DNA of 64,000 nt from Rhodohalobacter sulfatireducens (GCF_022012475.1 NZ_JAKLWS010000006.1:124001-188000), one strand, 5' to 3'; counted from the first letter of the stretch, positions 36,224-48,850 are shown. Translations and numbers: made by a program. Notes: a model not told the origin generated them from the sequence alone.

Positions 36224-36652
36224 ATGCCAACTATCAATCCATACCTCAATTTCCAGGGAAACACCGAAGAAGCATTCATATTCTATCAATCCATATTCGG
36301 CGGTGAGTTTATCGGGGGAATTACCCGGTTCAGTGATACCCCTGAAGGCAATAACTTGCCTGAAAATGAACGAGACAAAGTTATGCATATCGCCCTGCCA
36401 ATCGGCGATCGGAATATGATTATGGGAACAGACGCTCTTGAATCAATGAACCAAACTGTCGAACAAGGAAGTAACTTTTATATTTCTATCCAGGCCGACA
36501 GCAAAGAGCAAGCCGATCAATATTTCAACGGCCTTTCTGACGAAGCCGAAATCGAGATGGAGATGCAGAATATGTTTTGGGGTGATTACTTCGGAATGCT
36601 AACGGATAAATTCGGTATTAAATGGATGGTTAGTTTTTCTGAAAATAGTTAG
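36224..36652 (+). CDS. VOC-family (PhnB-like) protein
   Basis: A 142-aa single-domain member of the vicinal oxygen chelate superfamily, PhnB/YjdN type. The N-terminus NPYLNFQGNTEEAFIFYQSIFGGEF and the C-terminal FWGDYFGMLTDKFGIKWMVSF pattern are diagnostic. PhnB-like proteins bear the fold of glyoxalase but their reaction is generally unknown. It stands alone. Confidence 0.92.
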   Translation: MPTINPYLNFQGNTEEAFIFYQSIFGGEFIGGITRFSDTPEGNNLPENERDKVMHIALPIGDRNMIMGTDALESMNQTVEQGSNFYISIQADSKEQADQYFNGLSDEAEIEMEMQNMFWGDYFGMLTDKFGIKWMVSFSENS

Positions 36653-36846
36653 TACGAAACATCACCATAGAAACTACAGATATCTACGAATGTCCTGCCG
36701 GACAAACAATCATTACCCTTTCAAAACTCATCAGCTCGGGTTTTCTATGATTGGTTTTGCTAACCCCGGACTGTGGACTTTTCTGTCCTTGTCCGAGGCT
36801 ATTCATATTTCGCCCTTTCACGGCACTTCTATCCTATGATTAATTT

Positions 36847-39075
36847 CTATTTTTGAAAGATTATATTCTGTTCAAGATCCTCAATCTGAATTTTAAACTC
36901 GCCTTCTTCGGTGATCCACTCATTGTCTCTTCCTACAAAAGCGAGATCATCTGCAGTGATTGAGAAACGAACGGTTTGAGTTTCGCCGGGTTCTAAATTA
37001 ACCTTTTCAAATCCGCGGAGCCGTTTAACAGGTGGTGTGATGCTTGCCACGAGATCACTCACGTAGAGCTGAACCACATCTTTTCCAGCCATTTCACCCG
37101 AATTCGTGATATCCACGGAGATCTCCAGTTCATCATCAGCACCAAATGTGGCTTTACTCACTGTCAGATTGCTATAATCGTAACTTGTATAGCTTAAACC
37201 AGTACCAAATTCCCACTCAGGGTTAAATCCAAGTGGCCCCACTTCATCCGTGTAGTTATGATCATACGGCACGATATCATTCGAATCGCTTGGGTAGGTA
37301 AATGGCAGGTGTCCGCTTGGATTTTGGTCTCCAAACAGAATATCAGCAATGGCTCGCCCTCCTTCATGCGCCGGCAGGTATGCCATCACAATTCCATCCG
37401 CTTCAGGAACAATATCATTAATTATTCTCGGCCGTCCTTCAACCATCACCAACACAATAGGCGTTCCGGTTGCCGCTACCTGTTTTACAAGTTCACGCTG
37501 AGCTTCCGGTAGATGCATATCAGAAAGATCCCCCGGCATTTCTGTATATGTAGCCTCACCAATCGCTATGACGGCAACATCTGATTCCCGAGCCGCCTGA
37601 ACTACAACGTCAATATCAATTTCTTCATCGATGGATGTTCCCTCCGCATAATTCACATTGTTTTCTCCGATCTCATCGCGAATAGCATCCAGGATTGTTT
37701 TCTTCCCGGGAGTATCATACTGCGGATCATCTCCCTGCCAGGTTCGGCTCCATCCCCCATTCAAATAGATCAATGAATGGGCGGTTGGGCCGGTAACTAA
37801 CACATTGGCCTCTTTACTTAAAGGAAGAATTTCGGCCTCATTTTTCAAAAGTGTGATCGATTCAACTGCTGTTTGATAACTCGCCTGTTGATGTTCATTT
37901 GAAGCGAATTTCGAATAATCAATATCCGGATGATAGGCTTGATCAAACAATCCGAGCAGGAATTTCACTCTCAAAATTCTTTCGACGGATTCATTAATCC
38001 GGCTCATCGGTACTTCCCCTTCTTCAACCAGCTCTTTCAGCAATCGGGGAAACTCCAGGTCAAGCGGAACCATGCTCATGTCTACACCGGCATTGATCGC
38101 GACTTTGATCGATTCTTTGTAATCTTTTGTGATTTTATGTCGATCGTGCAAATAGATAATATCTGCCCAGTCGCTCACAGCAATTCCTTTAAAACCAAGT
38201 TCATCGCGTAATAAACCCGTCAAAATCTCTTCATTTGCGTGAACCGGAATTCCATTCACTTCACCCGAATTGATCATTACCGTATGTACTCCCGCATCAA
38301 ATACAGCTTCAAATGGGGGTAGAATATGTTCGCGGAGCTGAATGTCAGGAATCCAAGCCACCGTCCGGTCATGCCCGGAAGCCGGAAGACTGTACCCAAG
38401 AAAATGTTTGGCCGTTGCGGCTACCCGATACGGACTGCTTACGTCATCTCCCTGGAAACCTTCTACCATGGCCTCTCCCATTTTTGATGCAAGGTGTACA
38501 TCCTCACCAAATGTCTCCCAAAATCGCGGCCATTCAGGGTTCCTTCCTATATCAAGTACAGGTGAAAAATTCCATGGAATCCATGATGCACGGGTTTCAT
38601 AAGCAGAAATTCGTGATCCCTCCCGGATCAAATCCGTATTCCAGGTTGCCGCCATCCCGATCTGTTGTGGAAAAAGTGTTGACCCCATTGTATAGTTCGC
38701 TCCATGAACGGAATCAATGCCATAAATGACAGGAATTCCGGTCGGTTTTTCGTCGATTGCCATATCTTGGATTTGACGGATCACACTATGCCATTCATCA
38801 AGGGTGTAGGCGTGACCTGCTACATTCAAAATGGAACCAACGCGGTAATTTAGCAACACATTTCGCAGGCTCTCTTCATTCAGCTCATCCGGTTCTGCAC
38901 CCGGTGTTGAAACCATGTCGATAGCCAGTTGCGTCATCTCTCCCACTTTGTCCGTGAGGGTCATTGTTTGCATCACAGAATCAACTTTTTGGGAGATCTG
39001 TTCTTCCGTTAACTGGGCCAAACTATCTATAGCAGTCATTCCAATAATTAAAATGGTTAACAGTATTTTTTTCAT
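36847..39075 (-). CDS. Glycoside hydrolase family 3 beta-glucosidase, secreted
   Basis: A 742-aa exported beta-glucosidase/xylosidase of the BglX type. A signal peptide fills residues 1-20. The TIM-barrel domain carries the nucleophile Asp302 in GFKGIAVSDWADI and the substrate-binding AKHFLGY motif at 222-228. The alpha/beta sandwich (about 400-610) and a C-terminal fibronectin type III-like domain (about 650-740) follow. Length and domain order match BglX enzymes. It is monocistronic as far as the flanks show. Confidence 0.95.
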   Translation of the reverse strand: MKKILLTILIIGMTAIDSLAQLTEEQISQKVDSVMQTMTLTDKVGEMTQLAIDMVSTPGAEPDELNEESLRNVLLNYRVGSILNVAGHAYTLDEWHSVIRQIQDMAIDEKPTGIPVIYGIDSVHGANYTMGSTLFPQQIGMAATWNTDLIREGSRISAYETRASWIPWNFSPVLDIGRNPEWPRFWETFGEDVHLASKMGEAMVEGFQGDDVSSPYRVAATAKHFLGYSLPASGHDRTVAWIPDIQLREHILPPFEAVFDAGVHTVMINSGEVNGIPVHANEEILTGLLRDELGFKGIAVSDWADIIYLHDRHKITKDYKESIKVAINAGVDMSMVPLDLEFPRLLKELVEEGEVPMSRINESVERILRVKFLLGLFDQAYHPDIDYSKFASNEHQQASYQTAVESITLLKNEAEILPLSKEANVLVTGPTAHSLIYLNGGWSRTWQGDDPQYDTPGKKTILDAIRDEIGENNVNYAEGTSIDEEIDIDVVVQAARESDVAVIAIGEATYTEMPGDLSDMHLPEAQRELVKQVAATGTPIVLVMVEGRPRIINDIVPEADGIVMAYLPAHEGGRAIADILFGDQNPSGHLPFTYPSDSNDIVPYDHNYTDEVGPLGFNPEWEFGTGLSYTSYDYSNLTVSKATFGADDELEISVDITNSGEMAGKDVVQLYVSDLVASITPPVKRLRGFEKVNLEPGETQTVRFSITADDLAFVGRDNEWITEEGEFKIQIEDLEQNIIFQK

Positions 39076-39242
39076 TGTAAGAGATATTTGTTGATGAGTA
39101 CTTTTATGATTTTCTTAAAAGCAATTTATTATCAATATAGAAATCAGATGAGAACCATTTAAAAAGAATTTTAACAGGTAAACCAATCTTAAGAGAAGTA
39201 GATGTTTCCTTCCAACTCTAAAACCTTTTATCTTAAAATGAT

Positions 39243-40100
39243 ATGAAGTGGATTGAGCCGAAGAAATATCTGAAAAAGTTGGAGCTCTCTGAGTTTCCCC
39301 AGGCAGATATCATCCAGTTAAAATACCCGGTGTTGTTATGCCATGGCTATGGGGGGTTTTCTACGTTACTCTCTCCCGCCCCAATGCATAAACCTTGCAT
39401 GAGGCTCCGTAGCTTTGGTATTCATGCATTCGCACCAAACATTGTTCCTTATGGCACGATCTCAACTCGAGCTGAGCAGTGGGTACGAATTATGGGCATA
39501 CTTCAAGATAAGTACGGATATGAGAAGCTGAATGTAGTTGCGCACAGTATGGGCGGGCTTGATATGCGGTTCGCCATTGCAAAACTTGGTGCAGATGAAT
39601 CCGTTGCATCCCTGACCACAATTGCCACTCCACACAGGGGCACGAGCCTTGCAGAACTTGTACTCAACTCGCCGGACACCATCCGGGAAAAACTGGCAGA
39701 GTTTGTGGACTGGTTTGGCGAGAGTATTTATCCAACAACAAAAAGTGATGCCGTAGCCGCCGTTCAGCAGTTGACGCGGGAATATGTTACTGAGAAGTTT
39801 AACCCATCCATTCTTAATACTGATGGTGTTCAATACTTCTCTTACAGTGCTGCGGTTGGCAAAGGAACAGAGCAGCCACTCCATCCAATTTATCGTCTAC
39901 AAAATCAGCTCATTTTTCAGAATGAAGGCATTAATGATTCATTTGTAACGGATGAGAGTGCAAAATGGGGCAAGCACCTTGGAACGCTTCCAATCAGTCA
40001 TCTTGAACAGATCGAAATACAAGTTAATAAAGATCGTAAACCCCTGGTTGAAAATTTTTGGCTTGAACTGGCAAAGAATCTGAAGAAGAGTGGATTGTAG
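39243..40100 (+). CDS. Alpha/beta-hydrolase, triacylglycerol lipase-like
   Basis: A 285-aa lipase-like protein. The nucleophile elbow AHSMGG places the catalytic serine at Ser102, and the oxyanion motif is VLLCHGYGGF at 30-39. ATPHRGTS near residue 127 is typical of bacterial lipases of the LipA/EstA type. No signal peptide is seen, so it may be cytosolic or use another route. The remaining catalytic acid and histidine are not assigned. Confidence 0.87.
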   Translation: MKWIEPKKYLKKLELSEFPQADIIQLKYPVLLCHGYGGFSTLLSPAPMHKPCMRLRSFGIHAFAPNIVPYGTISTRAEQWVRIMGILQDKYGYEKLNVVAHSMGGLDMRFAIAKLGADESVASLTTIATPHRGTSLAELVLNSPDTIREKLAEFVDWFGESIYPTTKSDAVAAVQQLTREYVTEKFNPSILNTDGVQYFSYSAAVGKGTEQPLHPIYRLQNQLIFQNEGINDSFVTDESAKWGKHLGTLPISHLEQIEIQVNKDRKPLVENFWLELAKNLKKSGL

Positions 40101-40135
40101 TATTTCTTTCAATCAGAACAATGACAAAACAATTC

Positions 40136-40900
40136 TTAAAACTCGATATCCCTTAAATCATCCAAAAGAGAGTAGGCAGTCAAATCATATTGGATGGGTG
40201 TGAGTGAAGCAAATCCCTTTTCGATGGCAGAGATGTCGTTGTTTTCGTCTTCATCGAGGAGCTGGAACTTGCCGGTCATCCAGTAGTAGGAACGGTTGTG
40301 AGGATCGATTCTGCCTTCGAACTCTTCCACGTAACGGCTATTGGCCTGCCGAACCCACTTAATGCCTTTCAGGGGTCCTGAGGGTGCATTTAAATTCAAT
40401 GTCACACCTTTTGGAAGTCCGTGATTCAGAACATATCCAATTACTTTTCTGGCCGCGTCCTTGCAACCACTTAAATCAGCATCTTCATCAAAATCTGTAC
40501 AGGAAACGGCAATAGATGGATATCCAAGAATAGTTCCCTCCGTGGCGGCACTAACGGTTCCCGAATACAGAATGTTAATCCCCGCATTACTCCCGTGATT
40601 GATACCACTCACCACCAAATCCGGTTTCCTCTTTAGAAGTTGGTTATGTGCCAGTTTTACTGAATCGGCCGGAGTTCCGGAAACCGCCTGGCCGTTAAAT
40701 CGATTGTCAATTCGGAAAGCTCGAGCACGAAGTGGTGTTGAAATCGTAATGGAGTGCCCCACTGCACTTTGTTGACGGTCAGGCGCAATGATCTCTACAT
40801 CACCAAACTCATCTGCAACATCCGCAAGTGCTTTAATACCGTTCGAAAAGATACCATCATCGTTGCAAACTAAAATCAACGGTTTTTGGTAATCACTCAT
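40136..40900 (-). CDS. surE: 5'/3'-nucleotidase SurE
   Basis: A divalent-metal-dependent nucleoside monophosphatase, 254 aa. The metal-binding Asp pair is Asp14-Asp15 in LVCNDDGIFSNGIKALA, with IIAPDRQQSAVGHSITI near 38-54 and VSGINHGSNAGINILYSGTVSAATEGT near 97-123, all diagnostic of SurE. Confidence 0.96.
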   Translation of the reverse strand: MSDYQKPLILVCNDDGIFSNGIKALADVADEFGDVEIIAPDRQQSAVGHSITISTPLRARAFRIDNRFNGQAVSGTPADSVKLAHNQLLKRKPDLVVSGINHGSNAGINILYSGTVSAATEGTILGYPSIAVSCTDFDEDADLSGCKDAARKVIGYVLNHGLPKGVTLNLNAPSGPLKGIKWVRQANSRYVEEFEGRIDPHNRSYYWMTGKFQLLDEDENNDISAIEKGFASLTPIQYDLTAYSLLDDLRDIEF

Positions 40901-41132
40901 AAAATCCTAACTGATTTGGGGTATATATCAAATAAAATAGAATGTAAAAGTATGGATTATTGAGACAGGGATACAGGAGAAATTTAGAATACCACACTCA
41001 CTTAGACATTGTATGTCTTCTTTGTTAATCACGAAAGAATTCATAATTGAAAATTTCAACACATTCTGATTTAACAGCTTTCTCAGACATTCGAAGTCTC
41101 TACCGTTAAATCTACTACCCAACTACTCTTCT

Positions 41133-41960
41133 CTAACTATACTGCTCATCTACGTTCGGAAAATCGCCGCTTTTAACGTCTTTAATGTAGTGGGTTACGG
41201 CATCTGTCATCTTGCTGTGAAGATCTTCGTATCGGCGGAGGAAACGCGGTGAGAAATCCTTGTTGAGGCCCAACATGTCATGGATTACCAATACCTGGCC
41301 ATCACACTGACGACCAGCGCCAATGCCAATTGTTGGAACAGAAACAGAATCAGTCACTTTTTTTGCAAGATCAGCAGGAATCTTTTCTAGAACGATGGAA
41401 AAAACGCCCGCTTCCTCAAGAGCTTTTGCATCCTCAAGAAGTTGATCTGCCTCCTGTTCCTCTTTTGCACGAACTTTATACGTGCCGAATTTATAAATAC
41501 TTTGCGGGGTAAGTCCCAAATGTCCCATAACAGGAATTCCCGCATCTACGATTCTTTGTACGGTCGAACAGATCGACTTGCCACCCTCCAGTTTAACTGC
41601 ATGTGCACCGGCTTCTTTCATCATTCTTCCGGCACTTATCAGCGCTTCTTTTGCCGTAACCTGGTAACTCATGAAAGGCAGATCAGCAATCACCAATGCC
41701 CGTTCCACCCCTCGTACAACGCAGGATGTGTGGTAGATCATGTGATCCATTGTCATTGGTATGGTAGTGTCATGTCCGGCCATCACGTTGCTGGCGGAAT
41801 CACCTACTAAGATTACTTCAACACCTGCTCCATCGATAATTCCTGCCATTGTATAGTCATACGCGGTGAGCATACTGATCTTCTCCCCGTTCCGCTTCAT
41901 TTCTACAACGGTCTGTGTCGTAATCTTTTCGGGCCGTTCTGATCTCTTTTGCGTACTCAT
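41133..41960 (-). CDS. panB: 3-methyl-2-oxobutanoate hydroxymethyltransferase
   Basis: First committed enzyme of pantothenate synthesis; it transfers a hydroxymethyl group from methylene-tetrahydrofolate to 2-oxoisovalerate. 275 aa. Visible blocks are [48 protein letters not shown] near the N-terminus (metal-binding Asp in LVGDS), EGGKS and [15 protein letters not shown]. It overlaps fabZ by four bases (ATGA), which suggests translational coupling. Confidence 0.97.
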   Translation of the reverse strand: MSTQKRSERPEKITTQTVVEMKRNGEKISMLTAYDYTMAGIIDGAGVEVILVGDSASNVMAGHDTTIPMTMDHMIYHTSCVVRGVERALVIADLPFMSYQVTAKEALISAGRMMKEAGAHAVKLEGGKSICSTVQRIVDAGIPVMGHLGLTPQSIYKFGTYKVRAKEEQEADQLLEDAKALEEAGVFSIVLEKIPADLAKKVTDSVSVPTIGIGAGRQCDGQVLVIHDMLGLNKDFSPRFLRRYEDLHSKMTDAVTHYIKDVKSGDFPNVDEQYS

Positions 41961-42394
41961 ACTTTATCCCGTGGTACAATCGCGGCGGATGCAACCAGTT
42001 CACAAACTTTATTTCCGTCAACGGTAGCCGTGCCCTCCATTGTTGCAAAATTTCTGCGCATGTTCGTCAGTATTACTTCCATTTTTAGCTGATCTCCGGG
42101 TACTACCTGTTTCCTGAATTTTGCGTTTTGAATTCCGGTAAATACAATCAGCGACTTATCCGGATCATCCACTTTGTTCTTCAACATAAGAATACAACCA
42201 CTTTGAGCCATCGCTTCAACTTGCAATACAGCAGGCATGATTGGCCTGCCCGGAAAGTGGCCGTTAAAAAACTCTTCATTAGCAGTAACGTTCTTGATGG
42301 TGAGTATCCGTTCCTCTTCAAGTTCAAGGACTCTATCGACGAGTAAAAAGGGATATCGGTGGGGCAGGTAATTTCTTATTTCTTGAATGTCCAT
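41957..42394 (-). CDS. fabZ: 3-hydroxyacyl-[acyl-carrier-protein] dehydratase FabZ
   Basis: A 145-aa hot-dog fold dehydratase of fatty-acid elongation. The catalytic His46 ([11 protein letters not shown]) and Glu60 (VLQVEAMAQ) are present, and the N-terminus [23 protein letters not shown] is typical. In many Bacteroidota-type genomes it is fused to LpxC, but here it is a single domain. It is upstream of and overlaps panB. Confidence 0.96.
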   Translation of the reverse strand: MDIQEIRNYLPHRYPFLLVDRVLELEEERILTIKNVTANEEFFNGHFPGRPIMPAVLQVEAMAQSGCILMLKNKVDDPDKSLIVFTGIQNAKFRKQVVPGDQLKMEVILTNMRRNFATMEGTATVDGNKVCELVASAAIVPRDKV

Positions 42395-42540
42395 GAATTA
42401 GTACGTTTAGTGATTTTATACTCCTATCTTTCTTTTTTAGGGAGATAATCAGGTTTGATGTAAGATGTTGGTTTTCCAGGTAAGAAGAAACCTGAACATC
42501 ATTTCAACTGATAATCTTTTTAAAGCAAGATCTGAATATA

Positions 42541-43236
42541 CTAATTCTCTCCCACCGTACCCACATATATGTAAGATATTCCGCCTGTTAGTTTTACAGC
42601 TCTCTTTTCACTGAAAACATCTGCATCGTCCATCAGATTGATGAATTTCTCACCGGCGGGAAATTTAGCGCTTGTTTCGGGCAAGTAGGTATATGCTTCG
42701 CGATTTCCACTAATGAATCCGCCTATTGCCGGCATCACATGTTTGCTGTAGATTTCATAAGGAATTCGAACAGCGCCTTTGGGTTGACCAAATTCCAGTA
42801 CAACAACTCGACCCCCCGGTCTTACAACACGCGCCATCTCCTTCAGGCAAACCAGTGGATCGTCCACATTTCGAATTCCAAACGCAATACTGGCGATGTC
42901 GAATGTGTTGTCTTCGTATGGCAGGTCCATTGCATCGGCCACTTCAAAAGTCACCACAAGATTTTCCATATCTGCTTTGGCCGGAGCATGCTCAATCATC
43001 TCCTGGCAAAAATCAGTGCCGGTCACCTCACCTTCATGGCCTACAGCTTTTTTGAATTCAATCGCGAGATCGCCTGTTCCCGTAGCGCAATCCAACACCT
43101 TATTGCCGGGCTTAGCCCCACTTTCCAGCACTGTTTTCTTTCGCCATGCATTATGCACGCCAAATGAAAGAATACTGTTGATGCGGTCGTAATCGTCCGC
43201 AATGTCGGCAAACATGTTTTTTACTTTTTCACTCAT
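42541..43236 (-). CDS. ubiE: Demethylmenaquinone methyltransferase (UbiE/MenG)
   Basis: A 231-aa SAM-dependent C-methyltransferase that makes menaquinone. The family blocks are FADIADDYDRINSILSFGVHNAWRKKTV at the N-terminus, the SAM motif VLDCATGTGDLAI near 48, and FGIRNVDDPLVCLKEMARVVRPGGRVVVLEF near 119-149. It follows the histidine phosphatase gene with a five-base gap, so the two are probably one transcript. Confidence 0.95.
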   Translation of the reverse strand: MSEKVKNMFADIADDYDRINSILSFGVHNAWRKKTVLESGAKPGNKVLDCATGTGDLAIEFKKAVGHEGEVTGTDFCQEMIEHAPAKADMENLVVTFEVADAMDLPYEDNTFDIASIAFGIRNVDDPLVCLKEMARVVRPGGRVVVLEFGQPKGAVRIPYEIYSKHVMPAIGGFISGNREAYTYLPETSAKFPAGEKFINLMDDADVFSEKRAVKLTGGISYIYVGTVGEN

Positions 43237-43241
43237 AATCG

Positions 43242-43871
43242 TCAGTCCGTTGTAAGCATTTCAAGATGATCGGTCTTATTCAGGTAAACAGGTTCAAACG
43301 AACCATTTTTAAAAATCAGGTGATTTACAGCACCGTTTCCATGTTCAACTTTATGCATATTTTTTAGTCCAATTCCCAGCCACTCCGAAAGTAAAATCCG
43401 TATTAAACGACCGTGGATGAATAACATGATTGTCTGAGAATCAGCACCATTGATATACGATCTGGCAGCCGTATCAGCCCTTTGAAATACCTCTTCGGGA
43501 GATTCTCCTCCCGGAATTTTGAGTGAAACATCTCCATTCTTCCATCCATTTTGCAAATCATTCAGCTCATCTGAGATCTCCTCCATATAAACTCCTTCAA
43601 AGTCCCCGAAGTCCATCTCGTCGAGATCTCTGTTTTTTTGGACAGTGAGGTCGGTCTTTTTTTCATAAGCAGATGCTGTTTGCCACGCTCGTGTTAAGCT
43701 GCTGCTTATTATCGATGTCGAATGATAATTTGTAAGATACTCGGCAAGATATTTTGCCTGAGTTCTTCCCAAACCATTCAGCGGCGCATCAATACCCCGC
43801 CCCTGTAACAATCCTTTTCGGTTAAATTCTGTCTCGCCATGGCGGGCTACAAATAAATGAATCAGACTCAT
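43242..43871 (-). CDS. Histidine phosphatase (phosphoglycerate mutase-like)
   Basis: A 209-aa branch-1 histidine phosphatase. The phosphohistidine motif ARHGETEFNRKGLLQGRG places the nucleophile at His11, and the second acid-base block is LDEMDFGDFEGVYMEEI near 82. The late histidine is in MLFIHGRLIRILL. It could be a cobalamin-type or GpmB-like phosphatase; the substrate is not evident. Its start overlaps the stop of the upstream membrane gene by one base. Confidence 0.9.
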   Translation of the reverse strand: MSLIHLFVARHGETEFNRKGLLQGRGIDAPLNGLGRTQAKYLAEYLTNYHSTSIISSSLTRAWQTASAYEKKTDLTVQKNRDLDEMDFGDFEGVYMEEISDELNDLQNGWKNGDVSLKIPGGESPEEVFQRADTAARSYINGADSQTIMLFIHGRLIRILLSEWLGIGLKNMHKVEHGNGAVNHLIFKNGSFEPVYLNKTDHLEMLTTD

Positions 43872-44503
43872 TACTTCTTTTTGTTGAACTTTAATACTGC
43901 TTCCTGAACGTGCTGATCTAACTTTTCAACCTCTTTTGGAGGCATATTTTGGTAAATTGAGTACCTGACTAGAACCATTTTTAAGACTCTGTCATTCAAA
44001 GGCAGTTTATCATCTGATTTTTTATCCTGCAACTTGTCCCAACCCCTTCGCAGCAGGCCAACTTTAAACAGGAAAAAGAAAATTATACCAAGCACAACCG
44101 CTGTATACATTCCGCTCATGCCCATGTAACTCAGAACAAGCGCTGCCAACAAAAGTTGGAAAAAATCCAAATTAAAAAAGGACAGAAGCGGAGTCATCAC
44201 AATATTAACAAATGCACTTTTCTTATGATACCAAAGAGCATGAAACCCAAGCGCAATACCTGCCGCTATCCAGGGATTGACAATAAAGGCTAAAACGAAA
44301 TACAATATTAATGCCAGCGAATCGGCACTGTCAATCCAGGTGACTGCTTTTTTGATAAGGGTTTCAAAGTTATACTTATCAAGTAAACCCGGTACATATT
44401 CTTTAATCGTATCGCGGGTGGCATGGAACCAATGTCCTCCGGATGTAACCGTGGAAAAGGGGGTTTCAAGGATATTTTGGGAGTGAGATCGACGTGATTT
44501 CAT
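43871..44503 (-). CDS. Hypothetical membrane protein
   Basis: A 210-aa protein that I do not recognise. It has an N-terminal soluble segment, hydrophobic helices at about residues 60-85 (two closely spaced), 95-145 (two or three) and a Lys/Asp-rich C-terminal soluble part ending NMPPKEVEKLDQHVQEAVLKFNKKK. No enzymatic motif is seen. It is the first gene of a minus-strand unit with the histidine phosphatase and ubiE. Confidence 0.7.
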   Translation of the reverse strand: MKSRRSHSQNILETPFSTVTSGGHWFHATRDTIKEYVPGLLDKYNFETLIKKAVTWIDSADSLALILYFVLAFIVNPWIAAGIALGFHALWYHKKSAFVNIVMTPLLSFFNLDFFQLLLAALVLSYMGMSGMYTAVVLGIIFFFLFKVGLLRRGWDKLQDKKSDDKLPLNDRVLKMVLVRYSIYQNMPPKEVEKLDQHVQEAVLKFNKKK

Positions 44504-44682
44504 AAGGTCAAAAGATAGGCTCTATTGGACTAAAATGATACTAATCGTATAACTCTCATTTATTAAAAATAATGAAGAGGTATTAAATTAAAATTTATTC
44601 ACTAATCAACACACTGTGTAGTCATCTCTGAGATTCGTAATGACTCTAAGTTTCTCTGTTTCTTTTATGAGGAATTTATTAA

Positions 44683-45381
44683 TTACGCCCGTGCTACAGT
44701 TAAAATTCCGGAAGAAACCTCGTTCACTTCATACAACGTTTTTGCCAACTCAAACGTGGTAGCACCGGTTGTGAAGACATCATCTACTACAACACACTTT
44801 CGATTTAGAACTAATTTCGGTTCTTTAACTTGAAAAGCACCTTTTAAATTTTTTGAGCGCTCTTCCAATGTTAAACCTGTTTGGGTTTTGGTCTTCCTGA
44901 CACGCTTAATGGCTCCCTTCTTTATGATAGTCCACCCGGTGGACCTGCTCACTCCTTCTGCCAACGCTCTTGCCTGGTTGTATCCTCTCTTTCTTCTTTT
45001 CTTTACATGCAGTGGAACCGGAATGATGACTGGATTCAAATCGTCTATATATTTCAGCTCTTCTGTGGACTGTTGATGTAAAAAATCTTTTCCCAGCAAA
45101 TAGCCAAGTTCAATCCCAACACCTCTCATAAAGTGATATTTGAGTTTGTGCAGCAGATCCTGCAGGTAACCGCCTTTGTCGAAAAACCACATTGTATAGA
45201 TAAATGCCGCTGATTGAGGAAGAATTTCTTTTCTTGCCAAACCAGCACTTTCAAATCTTTTTCCGCGGCACAGGGAACAAATCGAGTTCTCATCACTATT
45301 TGTAGATGAACCGCAACACACACAAGTGGGCGGAAAAACAACTTCAGTGTATGTTTTATATATTTTTTTAAATATCTCCAT
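44683..45381 (-). CDS. ComF-family phosphoribosyltransferase-like protein
   Basis: A 232-aa ComF/GntX-type protein. An N-terminal zinc-finger-like cluster (CVCCGSSTNSDENSICSLC near residue 19-38) precedes a PRT domain with the PRPP motif VVVDDVFTTGAT near residue 196. ComF in competent bacteria helps single-strand DNA uptake, while in others the role is unclear. Monocistronic on the minus strand, divergent from the RodZ-like gene. Confidence 0.9.
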   Translation of the reverse strand: MEIFKKIYKTYTEVVFPPTCVCCGSSTNSDENSICSLCRGKRFESAGLARKEILPQSAAFIYTMWFFDKGGYLQDLLHKLKYHFMRGVGIELGYLLGKDFLHQQSTEELKYIDDLNPVIIPVPLHVKKRRKRGYNQARALAEGVSRSTGWTIIKKGAIKRVRKTKTQTGLTLEERSKNLKGAFQVKEPKLVLNRKCVVVDDVFTTGATTFELAKTLYEVNEVSSGILTVARA

Positions 45382-45504
45382 ATCTGTATGAACCGAAAAC
45401 TTGAAAATCCTTACATTCTTTTAAATTTATTGTGTTTTGGTTCTTTATGAATGTGTTACAATTCGTTAGATTTATTAAAAACTATTTGATAAAAAATTGC
45501 TTGT

Positions 45505-46716
45505 ATGCCGGCTATAGGTAAAGACCTCTCTAAAATTCGTTCTCATCTTGGCTTGTCGATCCAGGATATTCAGCATGAAACAAAAATTCCAGTCTCCACG
45601 CTCAGAAGCATAGAAAATGGCTCTATTTTCGATCATCCTGAAGAAAACCAAACCTACATCAGGAGTTTCGTACGCAGCTACGGGCGAGCCTTGAAGATTG
45701 ATGACGAGGTGATGATCAATGCACTCGATCAACATGAAATCGGGAACTACAACAACTTACTGTTGGAGAACTACCCGGAGCTCGACCCGGAAATATCGGC
45801 AGGTCCGCAGCCTGAAGACGATAAGAAATCTGAGCAGGATCCAGACAAAAAAGAGTCTGACGATGAACCAGAAGAGCAACTTATCGATATACAGGGTTTC
45901 GAGAAAGACCATGATGAGGAAAAGACGGAAATAAAACAGATAGAGATTTCAGACGAACCGGTTGATGATTCTCCACAAAAAGAATCTACAACCGATAAGG
46001 AAACTCCTTCAACCCATAGTACAAAACCTAAGATCAACGATACGGAAAAATCGGTCAAAAGTGTTGACTGGGCCGACGTTGGCAGAAAATTCAACCAGGA
46101 AAAGAAACATACACCAATCTGGATTATTGGCCTGATTATTATCCTGCTTATTGCAGCTTTTGTCAGTTATTTTCTCTATCAAAATGGTTTTCTCAGTTTT
46201 GACAGACTGATGCAAAACGATCAGCAGGAACAGGTATCTTCCGGAAATGAAATGTCTCAAAGAAATTTATCACTTGATCTGTCTGATTCACTATCATCAT
46301 CAGAAACCGGGTCAACGCCTCAACCTGAAACTACAAATGAACAGGAACCGTCTACCGAACTGGATGATGTTCTTGAACTGACTGTGTATGCCGCATACGA
46401 CGTTTTAGGTCCGGTTCGGGTCTGGAGCGATCTGAAGCCAAGGATGGATCCATACTGGCTGGAACAGGGTACCGCCATGAATTTTGAGTTTGAAGATACT
46501 ATTCGGGTTCGGGGTTCATACTCCAATCTTCTTTTGTTGAAAGACGGTCATCTTGTTGAGAATGCAGCCCAGGAGTTTTTCTCAGAGGAGGAAGATTATA
46601 TTGAACTCACTCGAGATTTTTTCAATTCCGATCCAAAATGGTCAACTTCCATAGAGTACCAACTTCCAGAAGGAGTTTCACCACCTGATTCAATCGCTAT
46701 CCGGCCCACCTTTTAA
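45505..46716 (+). CDS. RodZ-like helix-turn-helix membrane protein
   Basis: A 403-aa protein with an N-terminal HTH_25-type helix-turn-helix (residues 5-70, LGLSIQDIQHETKIPVSTLRSIENG), a very acidic Glu/Asp/Lys/Ser-rich linker (about 95-200), one membrane helix at 205-225 and a C-terminal soluble domain. The overall layout matches RodZ, which links MreB to cell-wall synthesis in rod-shaped cells. The C-terminal VRVWSDLKPRMDPYWLEQGTAMNFEFEDTIRVRGSYSN part fits the DUF4115 region of RodZ proteins. It lies 12 bases upstream of ligA. Confidence 0.85.
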   Translation: MPAIGKDLSKIRSHLGLSIQDIQHETKIPVSTLRSIENGSIFDHPEENQTYIRSFVRSYGRALKIDDEVMINALDQHEIGNYNNLLLENYPELDPEISAGPQPEDDKKSEQDPDKKESDDEPEEQLIDIQGFEKDHDEEKTEIKQIEISDEPVDDSPQKESTTDKETPSTHSTKPKINDTEKSVKSVDWADVGRKFNQEKKHTPIWIIGLIIILLIAAFVSYFLYQNGFLSFDRLMQNDQQEQVSSGNEMSQRNLSLDLSDSLSSSETGSTPQPETTNEQEPSTELDDVLELTVYAAYDVLGPVRVWSDLKPRMDPYWLEQGTAMNFEFEDTIRVRGSYSNLLLLKDGHLVENAAQEFFSEEEDYIELTRDFFNSDPKWSTSIEYQLPEGVSPPDSIAIRPTF

Positions 46717-48729
<2,013 letters not shown>

Positions 48730-48850
48730 TCTCGACGACCTTCAGCAAATAATTCAACGTTTGGTTCTCTTTTATTAATCAGAAACCCTTCTTATACTTT
48801 TGTTTTCCACAATAGCGTAATAATCGCGTGGAAACTATAACTGAATCCAC

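Noticed and set aside
40928-41122. 64-codon minus-strand frame between surE and panB
   Set aside because: No family, no ribosome site, AT-rich; it lies in an ordinary intergenic gap.
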